Source of the DNA: Bradyrhizobium japonicum USDA 6
GTDB lineage: Bacteria > Pseudomonadota > Alphaproteobacteria > Rhizobiales > Xanthobacteraceae
Reading direction: 5' to 3'
Assembly: GCF_000284375.1 (NCBI RefSeq)
Contig: NC_017249.1
Span: 1,116,001 to 1,180,000, forward strand
Length of the DNA stretch: 64,000 bases
The notes under the pieces were generated by a model, which was given only the letters and a program-made list of their open reading frames with translations, did not search any database and was not told where the DNA came from. Shown here one piece after another: positions 43,897 through 51,616 of this stretch. The translations under genes were made by a program, and so were the position numbers. How positions within the stretch are numbered: the first letter of the stretch is position 1; the number at the start of each line of letters is the position of its first letter.

Positions 43897-44768
43897 ACGG
43901 TGCGCTCCTCGGCGCGGCCGAGCAAGCCCTGCGGCCGGAACAGGATGACGGCGATCAGGAAGATCATCGGCACGGCGGCGCGGTATTGCGTCGAGACATA
44001 GGCGGCCGCGAGATTGTCGAGCACGCCGATCAGGAGGCCGCCGGCGATGGCGCCGCGCACCTGGTTGAAGCCGCCGACGATCGCGGCGATGAAGGCGGCC
44101 TGGCCCAGCACCTCGCCGGAGGAGAATTTTGCGAGGTAGATCGGCGTGATCAGAAGCGACGCCAGCGCGACCAGGAAGGCGTTGATCAGGAACGTCAGCA
44201 AGATCATGCGCTCGACCGGCACGCCGATGATGCGCGCCACCGTCGGGTTCTGCGCCGCCGCCTGCATCTGGTGACCGAGCGAGGTGCGGTTGAGAAGGCT
44301 CGTCAGGCCGAAGACGGCAAGAATGGCGAGGACGAGGACGCCGATGCTTTGCAGCGAGACGGCATGTCCGAGAATGGAGATATCACCGGTCGGCACGATC
44401 GAGGGGAAGGGCGAGGCCTCCGCGCTGAAGAACTGCTTCACGGCCTCCTTGATGCCGATCGCGAGCGCCATCGTCGCGATCGCCAGCGGCAGTACGCCAT
44501 GGCGCATCATCGGATCGACCAGCAGCATCTTGAAAGCGAGGCCCAGCAGGATCATCGAGAGCAGGATGCCGAGGATGATCGCGAGCCAGAACGGCGCGCC
44601 GGCATGCATCGTCGCCAGCATCAGGAACGCCGGCAGCATCACGAACTCGCCTTGCGCAAAATTGATGGTTTGCGAGGTCTGCCACAGCAGCGTGAAACCG
44701 ACCGCGACCAGCGCATAGATCGCGCCGGTGGCAAGTCCCGCGACCAGAAGATCGAACAGATTGGACAT
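43893..44768 (-). CDS. livH: ABC transporter permease LivH (quinate/shikimate cluster)
   Basis: A 291-residue permease; start at ATG 44768 (MSNLFDLLVAGLATGAIYAL) after GGGAGGGGAAA. It has LivH features: TLLWQTSQTINFAQGEFVMLPAFLM and the coupling loop QMQAAAQNPTVARIIGVPVERMILLTFLINAFLVALASLL. It overlaps livM by 4 bp. The 193-bp gap to the upstream binding-protein gene holds a palindromic repeat. Confidence 0.92.
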   Translation of the reverse strand: MSNLFDLLVAGLATGAIYALVAVGFTLLWQTSQTINFAQGEFVMLPAFLMLATMHAGAPFWLAIILGILLSMILLGLAFKMLLVDPMMRHGVLPLAIATMALAIGIKEAVKQFFSAEASPFPSIVPTGDISILGHAVSLQSIGVLVLAILAVFGLTSLLNRTSLGHQMQAAAQNPTVARIIGVPVERMILLTFLINAFLVALASLLITPIYLAKFSSGEVLGQAAFIAAIVGGFNQVRGAIAGGLLIGVLDNLAAAYVSTQYRAAVPMIFLIAVILFRPQGLLGRAEERTV

Positions 44769-44812
44769 TTTCCCCTCCCGCCGCTCCGTCGTCTCCCCCC
44801 GCCTTCTTGCTT

Positions 44813-44945
44813 CTCCCTCTCCCCGTTCTAACGGGGAGAGGGCGGGGTGAGGGGCTCTCTCCGCAAATTCAACTTTCACCGCGACTGCAGAGGCGGCCCT
44901 TCACCCCAACCCTCTCCACGCGAAGAGCGGGGCGAGGGAGAGGAG
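44813..44945. repeat. Palindromic repeat, family D copy 5, inside the quinate cluster
   Basis: CCTCTCCCCGTTCTAACGGGGAGAGG, then GGTGAGGGGCTCTCTCCGC, then CCCAACCCTCTCC with a degenerate closing arm. It lies between the binding-protein and livH genes, just as copy 2 separates binding protein and permease in the 19110 operon. Confidence 0.8.
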
Positions 44946-44961
44946 AGGCGAAGCGAAGCCC

Positions 44962-46092
44962 TCACTTCACCTTGGGCAGCACCTGCTTCACCACCTGCTT
45001 GCCTTCGACCACCTCGACCAGAAAGCTCTGCCGGTCGATGTCGCCGGTCTCGCTGAACGTGACGTCCATCAGGATGCCCGGCTCGTCCGCGGCCTTGATG
45101 GTCAGGCCGTGCAGCGTGTCGGCGAACGCCTTGCTGTCGACCTTGCCCATCTTCTCGGTGGTGGCCTTGACCATGTAGACGGCGAGATAGCCCTTCAGGC
45201 CGTTATGGTCGGGCACGTAATTGTACTTCTTGGAAAACTTGTCGCGGAACGCCTTGATCAGGTCGACCGGCGCGTCCGTGGTGAGGCCGACATGGCCGCG
45301 CGCGCCGTTGGCGGCATCGCCGGCGAGCTCGATCACCTTCTGGCCGATCAGCGTGGTCTCGCCCATCAGCGGCGCGGTGACGCCTTGGCGCTTCAATTCT
45401 TTCAGGATGCGCGCGCTCTCTTCTTCATTCAGGTAGACGAACACCGCATCGGGATTGGCGGCCTTGATCTTGCCGACGTCGGCGGCGAAGTCAGCTTGTC
45501 CCGCTTCGGTCGAGAGATCGGCGACCACCTTGGAGCCGAGCCGGTCGAGTTCCTTGACGACGACATCGCGTCCGCCGCGGCCGAAGTCGTTGTTGACCCA
45601 GACCACCGCGACCGTCTTCGCCTTCATGTCGTCGTGGATGTATTTTGCGACCTTCGGCATCGACGATTGCTGGCCGAACGAGGTGCGGAACAGGAACTTG
45701 TTGCCGGCTTGCGTCAGTTCGGCGGCTTCGCCGCCCATGATCTGCGCGATGCCGGCTTCGGCCGCGAGCGGCGCCGTCACCTTGACCGAGCCGGAATAGC
45801 CGGGCCCGAGCAGCACATAGGGCTCGGCGTCGAGCGCCTTCTGCACCTGGGCGCGGGCAACGCCGGGGTTGGACTGCGAATCGGCGTGGGTGACCTCCAG
45901 CTTGCGGCCGAGCACGCCGCCCTTGGCGTTGATCTCCTCGATGGCGAGGTCGATGCCGTTCTTCCAGTTGGTGCCGACGGTGGCGCCGCCGCCCGAGAGC
46001 TCGGCGACGTCGGCGAGCTTGATCGCCTGCGCGTGGACGCTGGTTGCAGTCGCGAAGGCAAGCAAGGCGCCTGCCACTAGGGTCAATTTCAT
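44962..46092 (-). CDS. LIV-type ABC substrate-binding protein (quinate/shikimate cluster)
   Basis: A 376-residue type-1 binding protein. The start at ATG 46092 follows GGGAGGAGTGACC; ATG 46107 lies inside that ribosome site and is rejected. The signal peptide ends at VHA-Q (about residue 21). Features: IKLADVAELSGGGATVGTNWKNGIDLAIEEINAKGGVLGRKLEV and VWVNNDFGRGGRDVVVKEL. With LivHMGF, AroE and QuiC around it, the ligand is probably quinate or shikimate; that is an inference from context. Confidence 0.92.
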   Translation of the reverse strand: MKLTLVAGALLAFATATSVHAQAIKLADVAELSGGGATVGTNWKNGIDLAIEEINAKGGVLGRKLEVTHADSQSNPGVARAQVQKALDAEPYVLLGPGYSGSVKVTAPLAAEAGIAQIMGGEAAELTQAGNKFLFRTSFGQQSSMPKVAKYIHDDMKAKTVAVVWVNNDFGRGGRDVVVKELDRLGSKVVADLSTEAGQADFAADVGKIKAANPDAVFVYLNEEESARILKELKRQGVTAPLMGETTLIGQKVIELAGDAANGARGHVGLTTDAPVDLIKAFRDKFSKKYNYVPDHNGLKGYLAVYMVKATTEKMGKVDSKAFADTLHGLTIKAADEPGILMDVTFSETGDIDRQSFLVEVVEGKQVVKQVLPKVK

Positions 46093-46149
46093 GGTCACTC
46101 CTCCCATTTTCGTTGATGTGGTCCGCGGCCTTGTGTCCGGCCGCTTCGG

Positions 46150-47028
46150 TTACGCGGCGTGGTAGGCAGCGCTTCGTGCCGCCATCACCTCGTCGAATGC
46201 CTCTCCCATGACCTCGGTCGATGGGGCAAGGCCCGTGAACAGTTCGAAGGCGTCGGCGGCCTGGTAGATCGCGAGCTCCCGCCCGGTCATGATCCGTGCG
46301 CCCTTGGCCTGTGCCGCCGCCAGCAGCGGCGTGATCAGCGGCGAATAGACGGCGTCCGCGACCCACATTTTCTCGTGCAGCAAGGTCGCCGGCACCGGCA
46401 TGCCCCGGTTCGGCAGCATGCCGACCGGCGTGCCGTTGACGAGGCCGGTTGCGCCATCGAGCGCGTCCTCGACGCTTTTCGCCACCGTGGCGCCGCCGTG
46501 CCTGGCAAGCAATGAAGCGAGCTTTTCGGCGCGCGCCGTCTCGCTGTCGAAGATGCGGAGGCCGGAGACCTTCAGGCTCGCCAGCGCAAAGGCGATCGCC
46601 TTGCCGACACCGCCCGTTCCGATCACGGCGACTGCATTTCCGGACGGCGCCAGCAGCGGCGCGACCGCGCGCGCAAACCCGGTCGTGTCGGTGTTGTGGC
46701 CGATCAGCCGGCCGTCCCTGGCGACAACGGTGTTGACCGCGCCCATGGCGGCCGCGCCCGGCGCCAATTCGTCGAGCAGCGGGACCACCGCTTCCTTGTA
46801 AGGGTAAGTCACGTTGACGCCTGCAAAGCCGAGCCGCCGCACGCCCTCGAGCATCATGCGGAGCCCGGCCGCATCGGCGCCGGCGACCTCGATGAGCTGG
46901 TAGTGACCGCGCAGGCCAAGCGCCTCGGCCGCCCGCTCGTGCATGGCAGGGGAGGCGGAATGCGCGATCGGCGCCCCGATCAGGCCGGTGAGAAGCTTCT
47001 TGCTGGCGGCGTATCCGCGCTTGGACAT
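46150..47028 (-). CDS. aroE: Shikimate/quinate dehydrogenase (AroE family, catabolic)
   Basis: A 292-residue enzyme interconverting shikimate and 3-dehydroshikimate (or quinate and 3-dehydroquinate). The catalytic Lys78 is in VNVTYPYKEAV and Asp114 in IGHNTDTTGFAR; the substrate Ser pair is in APIAHSASPAMH. The nucleotide loop is IGTGGVGKA (136-144) followed by a beta strand ending IFDSET, the acidic residue suggesting NAD preference. Placement in a LysR-transporter-QuiC cluster indicates a catabolic rather than biosynthetic copy. Confidence 0.9.
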   Translation of the reverse strand: MSKRGYAASKKLLTGLIGAPIAHSASPAMHERAAEALGLRGHYQLIEVAGADAAGLRMMLEGVRRLGFAGVNVTYPYKEAVVPLLDELAPGAAAMGAVNTVVARDGRLIGHNTDTTGFARAVAPLLAPSGNAVAVIGTGGVGKAIAFALASLKVSGLRIFDSETARAEKLASLLARHGGATVAKSVEDALDGATGLVNGTPVGMLPNRGMPVPATLLHEKMWVADAVYSPLITPLLAAAQAKGARIMTGRELAIYQAADAFELFTGLAPSTEVMGEAFDEVMAARSAAYHAA

Positions 47029-47130
47029 GGTTGGCTATCGTCTCGTTGGGAGCGTTGGGTCCTGGCCATTAGCGGGGAAATCCGCACAATTCCAAGGGGG
47101 CTTCCAGTTGCGACGATAGCCTTTCCCGTG

Positions 47131-47174
47131 CCTAACACAATTACCCATTTATTGGGCAAACCTAACATAATGTT
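47131..47174. promoter_or_regulatory. Candidate LysR control region before aroE
   Basis: CCTAACACAATT at 47131 and CCTAACATAATG at 47161 form a 30-bp-spaced direct repeat, with CCCATTTATTGGG between and the palindrome AACATAATGTT at 47164-47174 touching the lysR stop codon. It lies 100-145 bp upstream of the aroE start, a plausible place for LysR tetramer binding and operon activation. Confidence 0.45.
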
Positions 47175-48111
47175 ATTTCTTCCGCCCGCGTGCCGGGGCG
47201 GCCTTGCCCTCGCTGCGGGACGGCTCCACCGTGCGCATCTCGGCGCGCAGTGACTCGATGAAATACTCGACATGGAGCGACAGCGGCGCGCCGCGCTTCA
47301 CCGCGATATAGGTCTCGAACCGCGTCGGCTCGGTGATCTTCAACAGCTCGATTCCCGGATAGCCGCCATGGGCCACCGTGAACTGGTCGATGATGGCGAT
47401 GCCGAGCCCTGCCTTCACCAGCGCACACACCGTGGTGCCGAAGCGCGCGCGGATCGTGATGTTGTAGTCGAGCCGGTGGCGCGCAAAGATCCCGGCCATG
47501 ATCCGGCCGTAGGGATCGTTGGGATCGATGCCGATCAGCGGATAGCGGGTGATCTCGGCCGCCGAGACCTGCTTGCGGCCGGCAAGCTCGTGACCCGGCG
47601 GCACGATGCAATAGAGCTCACCCGAAGCGAGCGGCATGAAGTCGAGCCCGGAATGCTCGAGCCGATAGCTCATCGCCACGCACTCGCCGCGGCCGAGCAG
47701 GAGGTAGTCGATGGCCTCCTCGAGCTTGAGGATGTTGATGTCGATGCCGAGATCGGGATAGCGGCGCCGGACGCGCTCGATCGCACGCGGCACCATCACC
47801 TGGGAGATGCTCGGCACCGAACCGATGCGCAATTCCGACAAACCGCCGCGGCCGATTTTGGAGATGAGCTCGGAGAGGTCGTCGACCTTCTTGTAGACGC
47901 CGTTGATCTGCTCAAAGATGTTCTCGGCTTCCGGCGTCGGGAAGTAGCGTCCGTTCTGGCGCTGGAAGAAGCGGATGCCGAGCGTGCGCTCGGTGTATTT
48001 GACCAGCCGGCTGATCCCCGGCGCCGACACGTTGAGCAGCTTCGCCGCGCCGCCGATGGTACCCGTCACCATCACGGCACGGATCACTTCAACCTGGCGC
48101 AGCGTCATCAT
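47173..48111 (-). CDS. LysR-family transcriptional regulator of the quinate/shikimate cluster
   Basis: A 312-residue LysR protein. The start is placed at ATG 48111 (MMTLRQVEVIRAVMVTGTIGGAAKLLNVS); the frame extends 13 residues to ATG 48150 but that tail is unlike the family. The helix-turn-helix is GTIGGAAKLLNVSAPGISRLVKYTE; the effector domain begins near LRIGSVPSISQVMVPRA. The C-terminus is Arg/Lys-rich. It is co-directional with, and 144 bp upstream of, aroE and is probably its activator. Confidence 0.9.
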   Translation of the reverse strand: MMTLRQVEVIRAVMVTGTIGGAAKLLNVSAPGISRLVKYTERTLGIRFFQRQNGRYFPTPEAENIFEQINGVYKKVDDLSELISKIGRGGLSELRIGSVPSISQVMVPRAIERVRRRYPDLGIDINILKLEEAIDYLLLGRGECVAMSYRLEHSGLDFMPLASGELYCIVPPGHELAGRKQVSAAEITRYPLIGIDPNDPYGRIMAGIFARHRLDYNITIRARFGTTVCALVKAGLGIAIIDQFTVAHGGYPGIELLKITEPTRFETYIAVKRGAPLSLHVEYFIESLRAEMRTVEPSRSEGKAAPARGRKK

Positions 48112-48206
48112 GTCGTGGGCATCCCAAAAGAGGATCGTGGCGGCGATCATCTCACGAGAGCCGTGATGTCATCCAGCGGCAAGTGTGCGACGGAGCGGGC
48201 GGCGCT

Positions 48207-48232
48207 TTACCCTCCCCCTCCAGGGAGGGTAA
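48207..48232. repeat. Short perfect inverted repeat
   Basis: TTACCCTCCC-CCTCCA-GGGAGGGTAA, a 10-bp stem with a 6-base loop, in the 249-bp gap between lysR and the small minus-strand gene. It could terminate the small gene's transcript. Confidence 0.6.
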
Positions 48233-48360
48233 GAGCGCAACTCGCTCACCGGCAACAATTGCTGATTAACTTCGCAGTCAGAATGTTTCGGCCAAAATCG
48301 GCACGTTCGAATGGACGGGCGCCGCTCGCGCGGAACGTACGCCTCACCTGTAACTGCGTT

Positions 48361-48537
48361 CTAGCTCGCCGGGCTCTCGGGCGACGCGCTGCCGGGCCGC
48401 TCCGCGCGTTCGCGCTGCAGCACCTCGCGCGCGTACTCGATGATCTTCTGCTTGTTTGCCGTTTCGCGGACGGCGAAAAACACGCGGTTGAGTTCCAGGC
48501 CGAGCACGCTGTTGAGGGCGATGTCCTCGTCTTCCAT
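48361..48537 (-). CDS. Small hypothetical protein, 58 residues
   Basis: Reading the minus strand from ATG 48537 gives MEDEDIALNSVLGLELNRVF, then FAVRETANKQKIIEYAREVL and a Pro/Ser-rich tail ending at TAG 48361. It is acidic at the start and helical, with amphipathic spacing, and its codons are GC-rich in third positions. The ribosome site is weak (GGGAAAA). It is divergent from bjaR. I do not know its function; this frame fits coding better than the overlapping 105-residue Arg/Ser-rich frame. Confidence 0.5.
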   Translation of the reverse strand: MEDEDIALNSVLGLELNRVFFAVRETANKQKIIEYAREVLQRERAERPGSASPESPAS

Positions 48538-48702
48538 CGTGATTTTCCCGCTTCAGACGCCATAGGTGTAACTTGACGTCACTTCCTCCACAAGTAGATT
48601 AAATCTGCGGTGCAGACGAAGGCCGGTAAACTACGGAAGCAGCGAATTGAGGCAGCTCCCAAATACGTGCTATACCGACGGCGAGGCTCAGGAAACGCAC
48701 CG

Positions 48703-49440
48703 ATGTCCGCCGTAGACGCCGTAGATTATGGCCGGGAAGCGCTCGACTTCATCGAAGGCCTGGGGACCTATCGCAAGGTACCTGACGCCATGAATGCGCT
48801 TGAGGCGGCGTTCGGTCGCTTCGGCTTCGAGACCATCATCGTGACGGGGTTGCCGAATCCCGATCAGCGGTTCGCGCAGATGGTGCTTGCCAAGCGCTGG
48901 CCGGCAGGATGGTTCAATCTCTACACCCAGAACAATTACGACCGCGTCGACCCCGTCGTGCGGCTGTGCCGGCAATCGGTCAATCCGTTCGAATGGGCGG
49001 AAGCGCCTTATGATGCCGAGCTCGAGCCGGACGCGGCCGAGGTGATGAACCGTGCCACCGATTTTCGCATGTCGCGCGGCTTCATCGTGCCGATCCACGG
49101 GCTCACCGGCTACGAGGCGGCGGTGTCGCTCGGCGGCGTCCATCTCGACCTCAATCCCCGCAGCAAGCCGGCGTTGCACCTGATGGCAATGTATGGCTTC
49201 GACCATATTCGCCGCCTGCTCGATCCGGCGCCGCATCTCTCGACGCGTCTCACCCCGCGCGAGCGCGAGGTGATCGCCTGGGCCTCGCAGGGCAAGTCGG
49301 CCTGGGAAATCGGCGAGATCCTGCACATCACGCAGCGTACCGCCGAAGAGCATCTTGCAACCGCCGCGCGCAAGCTCGGTGCCGTCAACCGTACGCATGC
49401 GGTTGCACTGGCGATTCGCAACAAGATCATCAATCCCTAA
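48703..49440 (+). CDS. bjaR: LuxR-type acyl-homoserine-lactone receptor (BjaR1-like)
   Basis: A 245-residue quorum-sensing regulator; start at ATG 48703 (MSAVDAVDYGREALDF) after CAGGAAACGC. The autoinducer domain (about 20-170) holds WPAGWFNLYTQNNYDRVDPVV with the conserved Trp, Tyr and Asp, and GFIVPIHGLTGYEAAVSLGG. The HTH is LTPREREVIAWASQGKSAWEIGEILHITQRTAEEHL. BjaR1 of Bradyrhizobium responds to isovaleryl-HSL; synteny with bjaI supports the same role here. Confidence 0.93.
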   Translation: MSAVDAVDYGREALDFIEGLGTYRKVPDAMNALEAAFGRFGFETIIVTGLPNPDQRFAQMVLAKRWPAGWFNLYTQNNYDRVDPVVRLCRQSVNPFEWAEAPYDAELEPDAAEVMNRATDFRMSRGFIVPIHGLTGYEAAVSLGGVHLDLNPRSKPALHLMAMYGFDHIRRLLDPAPHLSTRLTPREREVIAWASQGKSAWEIGEILHITQRTAEEHLATAARKLGAVNRTHAVALAIRNKIINP

Positions 49441-49449
49441 GCGACGTAC

Positions 49450-49463
49450 TGGGAAATTTCCCA
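49450..49463. promoter_or_regulatory. lux-type box upstream of bjaI
   Basis: TGGGAAATTTCCCA is a perfect 14-bp palindrome 60 bp upstream of the bjaI start codon and 10 bp after the bjaR stop. It is the expected position for BjaR-dependent positive feedback. Confidence 0.75.
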
Positions 49464-49523
49464 ATATCGAACCTGCCTCTTTTCGCGGAGGCTGCCCCTC
49501 ATTCAGGCTGAATGGGGGTTTTC

Positions 49524-50183
49524 ATGATTCACGCAATTTCTTCGGTCAATCGCCACCTTTACGAAGACGTACTCGAACAGCACTTCCGACTACGCCACGA
49601 CATCTTCGTCGAGGAGCGGCACTGGGAAACTCTGCGCCGGCCTGATTGCCGCGAGGTCGATTCCTACGACGACGAGGACACCGTCTATCTGCTCGCGCTG
49701 GAAGGCCGGCGCGTCGTCGGCGGTCACCGGCTCTACCCCACCACCAAGCCCTCGATGATGAGTGAGGTCTTCCCGCATCTGGCATCGGTTCGCGGTTGCC
49801 CTGCGAATCCGCTGGTCTGGGAATGGTCGCGCTACTTCGTCGTGCGCGATCGCCGCGACGGCGCTCTCAACCTGCAACTGATGGCGGCGGTGCAGGAGTT
49901 CTGCCTCAATCAGGGCATCGCGCAGGTCAGCGCGATCATGGAGACGTGGTGGCTGCCGCGCTTCCATGAGGCCGGCTTCGTCGTGACGCCGCTCGGTCTG
50001 CCTGCGCTGGTGGAGAACGCCTGGACCATGGCGGCGACCATCGACATTCGCCGCGAGACCCTCGATGCCCTGCATGATCGCATCGGCATGGATTCGATCG
50101 TACAACAGGACGGCCCGCGTCTGGACGCCGTCGCCCGTGCCAACCTCTGCGGCCTTGCTGCCGCGCAACGAAAGAGCGCCTGA
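49524..50183 (+). CDS. bjaI: Acyl-homoserine-lactone synthase (BjaI-like)
   Basis: A 219-residue LuxI-family synthase. The start at ATG 49524 follows GGGGG; ATG 49512 lies before that site and is less likely. Conserved residues are seen in FRLRHDIFVEERHW (Arg, Phe, Trp), EVDSYDDEDTVYLLALE (Asp pair) and VVGGHRLYPTT (Arg), then EWSRYFV (Glu, Arg). BjaI uses isovaleryl-CoA to make isovaleryl-HSL in Bradyrhizobium; close resemblance from memory suggests the same product. Confidence 0.92.
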   Translation: MIHAISSVNRHLYEDVLEQHFRLRHDIFVEERHWETLRRPDCREVDSYDDEDTVYLLALEGRRVVGGHRLYPTTKPSMMSEVFPHLASVRGCPANPLVWEWSRYFVVRDRRDGALNLQLMAAVQEFCLNQGIAQVSAIMETWWLPRFHEAGFVVTPLGLPALVENAWTMAATIDIRRETLDALHDRIGMDSIVQQDGPRLDAVARANLCGLAAAQRKSA

Positions 50184-50184
50184 G

Positions 50185-50403
50185 ATGTCGAACATGATGC
50201 GGGACAGCCAGATCATGGCGCAGACCAAGGACGAGAATCTCGGCTACATGTCCGACATGGCGCTCGAGCTGGCGCAGATGGCGGAAGACACCGGATTGGC
50301 AACGCTCGCCTATCTGTTCCGGATGGCGGCGCTGGAAGCCTCGACGGCCGACAGCGTGCTGGCCGAGCCGGATGATCTTCCCCGGCAGATGACGTCGCAC
50401 TAG
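50185..50403 (+). CDS. Small hypothetical protein co-transcribed with bjaI, 72 residues
   Basis: It starts at ATG 50185, one base after the bjaI stop, so translation is probably coupled. The sequence (MSNMMRDSQIMAQTKDENLG, then YMSDMALELAQMAEDTGLAT) is Met-rich, acidic and helical, with an amphipathic AYLFRMAALEAS segment. I do not recognise a domain. A hairpin at 50434-50464 follows. It may modulate signal synthesis or be an unrelated small helical protein. Confidence 0.75.
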   Translation: MSNMMRDSQIMAQTKDENLGYMSDMALELAQMAEDTGLATLAYLFRMAALEASTADSVLAEPDDLPRQMTSH

Positions 50404-50433
50404 ACGCCTTCTCCTACTTCCGTCGACCTTCGC

Positions 50434-50464
50434 GCCCTCTCCCAGGCTTGCCTGGGGGAGGGCG
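50434..50464 (+). terminator. Hairpin at the end of the bjaI operon
   Basis: GCCCTCTCCCAGGC and GCCTGGGGGAGGGC form a stem with one bulge around a short loop. It lies 31 bp after the small-gene stop. No T-run follows, so termination is only a possibility. The rest of 50404-50698 holds repeated GCATG words near 50531-50556 but no gene. Confidence 0.5.
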
Positions 50465-50698
50465 ATCGTTTGGGTGCGGCAGGTTGACCCATGCTGCGCG
50501 GCAGCCTTCTTGCAGGGCCAATTTCGATCGCATGCACCGGCATGCAACAAAGTGCATGTCTGGTGTTGAATCGCTCTTGCCTCGGAACGATACTGCCATT
50601 ACCCATTTTCCGCCTTGAAGAGGCAGGGGGAGCTCTTTCACTGATGGCGACCGTGTTCGAACTTCGGCGCGACACCGCGTGCGCCTGAAAGAGTTTTG

Positions 50699-51616
50699 AT
50701 GCTGCTCGTCGTCGAACAATTCTTGAACGGATTGCAGTTCGGTCTGCTTCTGTTCCTGCTCGCCGCCGGCCTGACGCTGGTGTTCGGGATCATGGATCTC
50801 GTCAACCTCGCGCACGGCTCGCTCTACATGATGGGCGCCTATTTCGCCGCGACTTTTGCGGCCTGGACCGGCAGCTTCCTGCTTGGTGCGCTGATGGCGC
50901 TCGGCGCGACTTTGGTGCTCGGCATCGTGCTGGAGATGACGGCGCTGCGGCATCTCTACGGCCGCGACCATCTCGACCACGTGCTCGCGACCTTCGGCCT
51001 GATCCTGTTCTTCAATGAAGCCGTGCGGCTGATCTGGGGGCCGGCCGGGCTTGCGCTGCCGCTGCCGGCCTGGCTCACGGTGCCGGTGCCGATCCTGCCC
51101 GGCATCCACTATCCCGCTTATCGTCTCGCCATCATCGTGGTGGCGCTGCTGGTCGCGCTGCTGCTCTATCTCGGCGTGATGCGCACCCGCATCGGCATGC
51201 TGATCCGGGCCGGCGCCTCCAACCGCGAGATGATCGGCGCGCTCGGCATCAACATCAAGCTGCTCTACACGCTGGTGTTCGGCCTGGGCGCGGCGCTCGC
51301 CGGCCTCGCCGGCCTGATGCAGGCGCCGATCCTCACCGTGCAGATCGGCATGGGCGAGAACATCCTGATCCTCGCCTTCGTCATCATCGTGATCGGCGGC
51401 ATCGGCTCGATCCGCGGCGCGTTCCTCGCCGCGATTTTCGTAGGCATGATCGACACGCTCGGCCGCGCCTTCCTGCCCAACCTGTTGCGGCAGGTGCTGA
51501 GCGGCGCCGCCGCCTCCACCGCCGCGCCCGCGCTGTCGTCCATGCTGATCTATCTGCTGATGGCGATCGTGCTGGTGGTGCGGCCGGAGGGGCTGTTTCC
51601 GGCCAGCCGTCGATGA
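50699..51616 (+). CDS. livH: ABC transporter permease LivH (second LIV system)
   Basis: A 305-residue permease starting at ATG 50699 (MLLVVEQFLNGLQFGLLLFLL); TTG 50696 is in frame. LivH hallmarks: LTLVFGIMDLVNLAHGSLYMMGAYFA and the coupling loop LIRAGASNREMIGALGINIKLLYTLVFGLGAALAGLAGLM. First gene of a tight four-gene unit that lacks a binding-protein gene. Confidence 0.93.
   Translation: MLLVVEQFLNGLQFGLLLFLLAAGLTLVFGIMDLVNLAHGSLYMMGAYFAATFAAWTGSFLLGALMALGATLVLGIVLEMTALRHLYGRDHLDHVLATFGLILFFNEAVRLIWGPAGLALPLPAWLTVPVPILPGIHYPAYRLAIIVVALLVALLLYLGVMRTRIGMLIRAGASNREMIGALGINIKLLYTLVFGLGAALAGLAGLMQAPILTVQIGMGENILILAFVIIVIGGIGSIRGAFLAAIFVGMIDTLGRAFLPNLLRQVLSGAAASTAAPALSSMLIYLLMAIVLVVRPEGLFPASRR

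Noticed and set aside
48246..48563. A 105-codon minus-strand frame
   Set aside because: Ser/Arg/Thr-rich composition typical of a shadow; the overlapping 58-codon frame fits coding use better.
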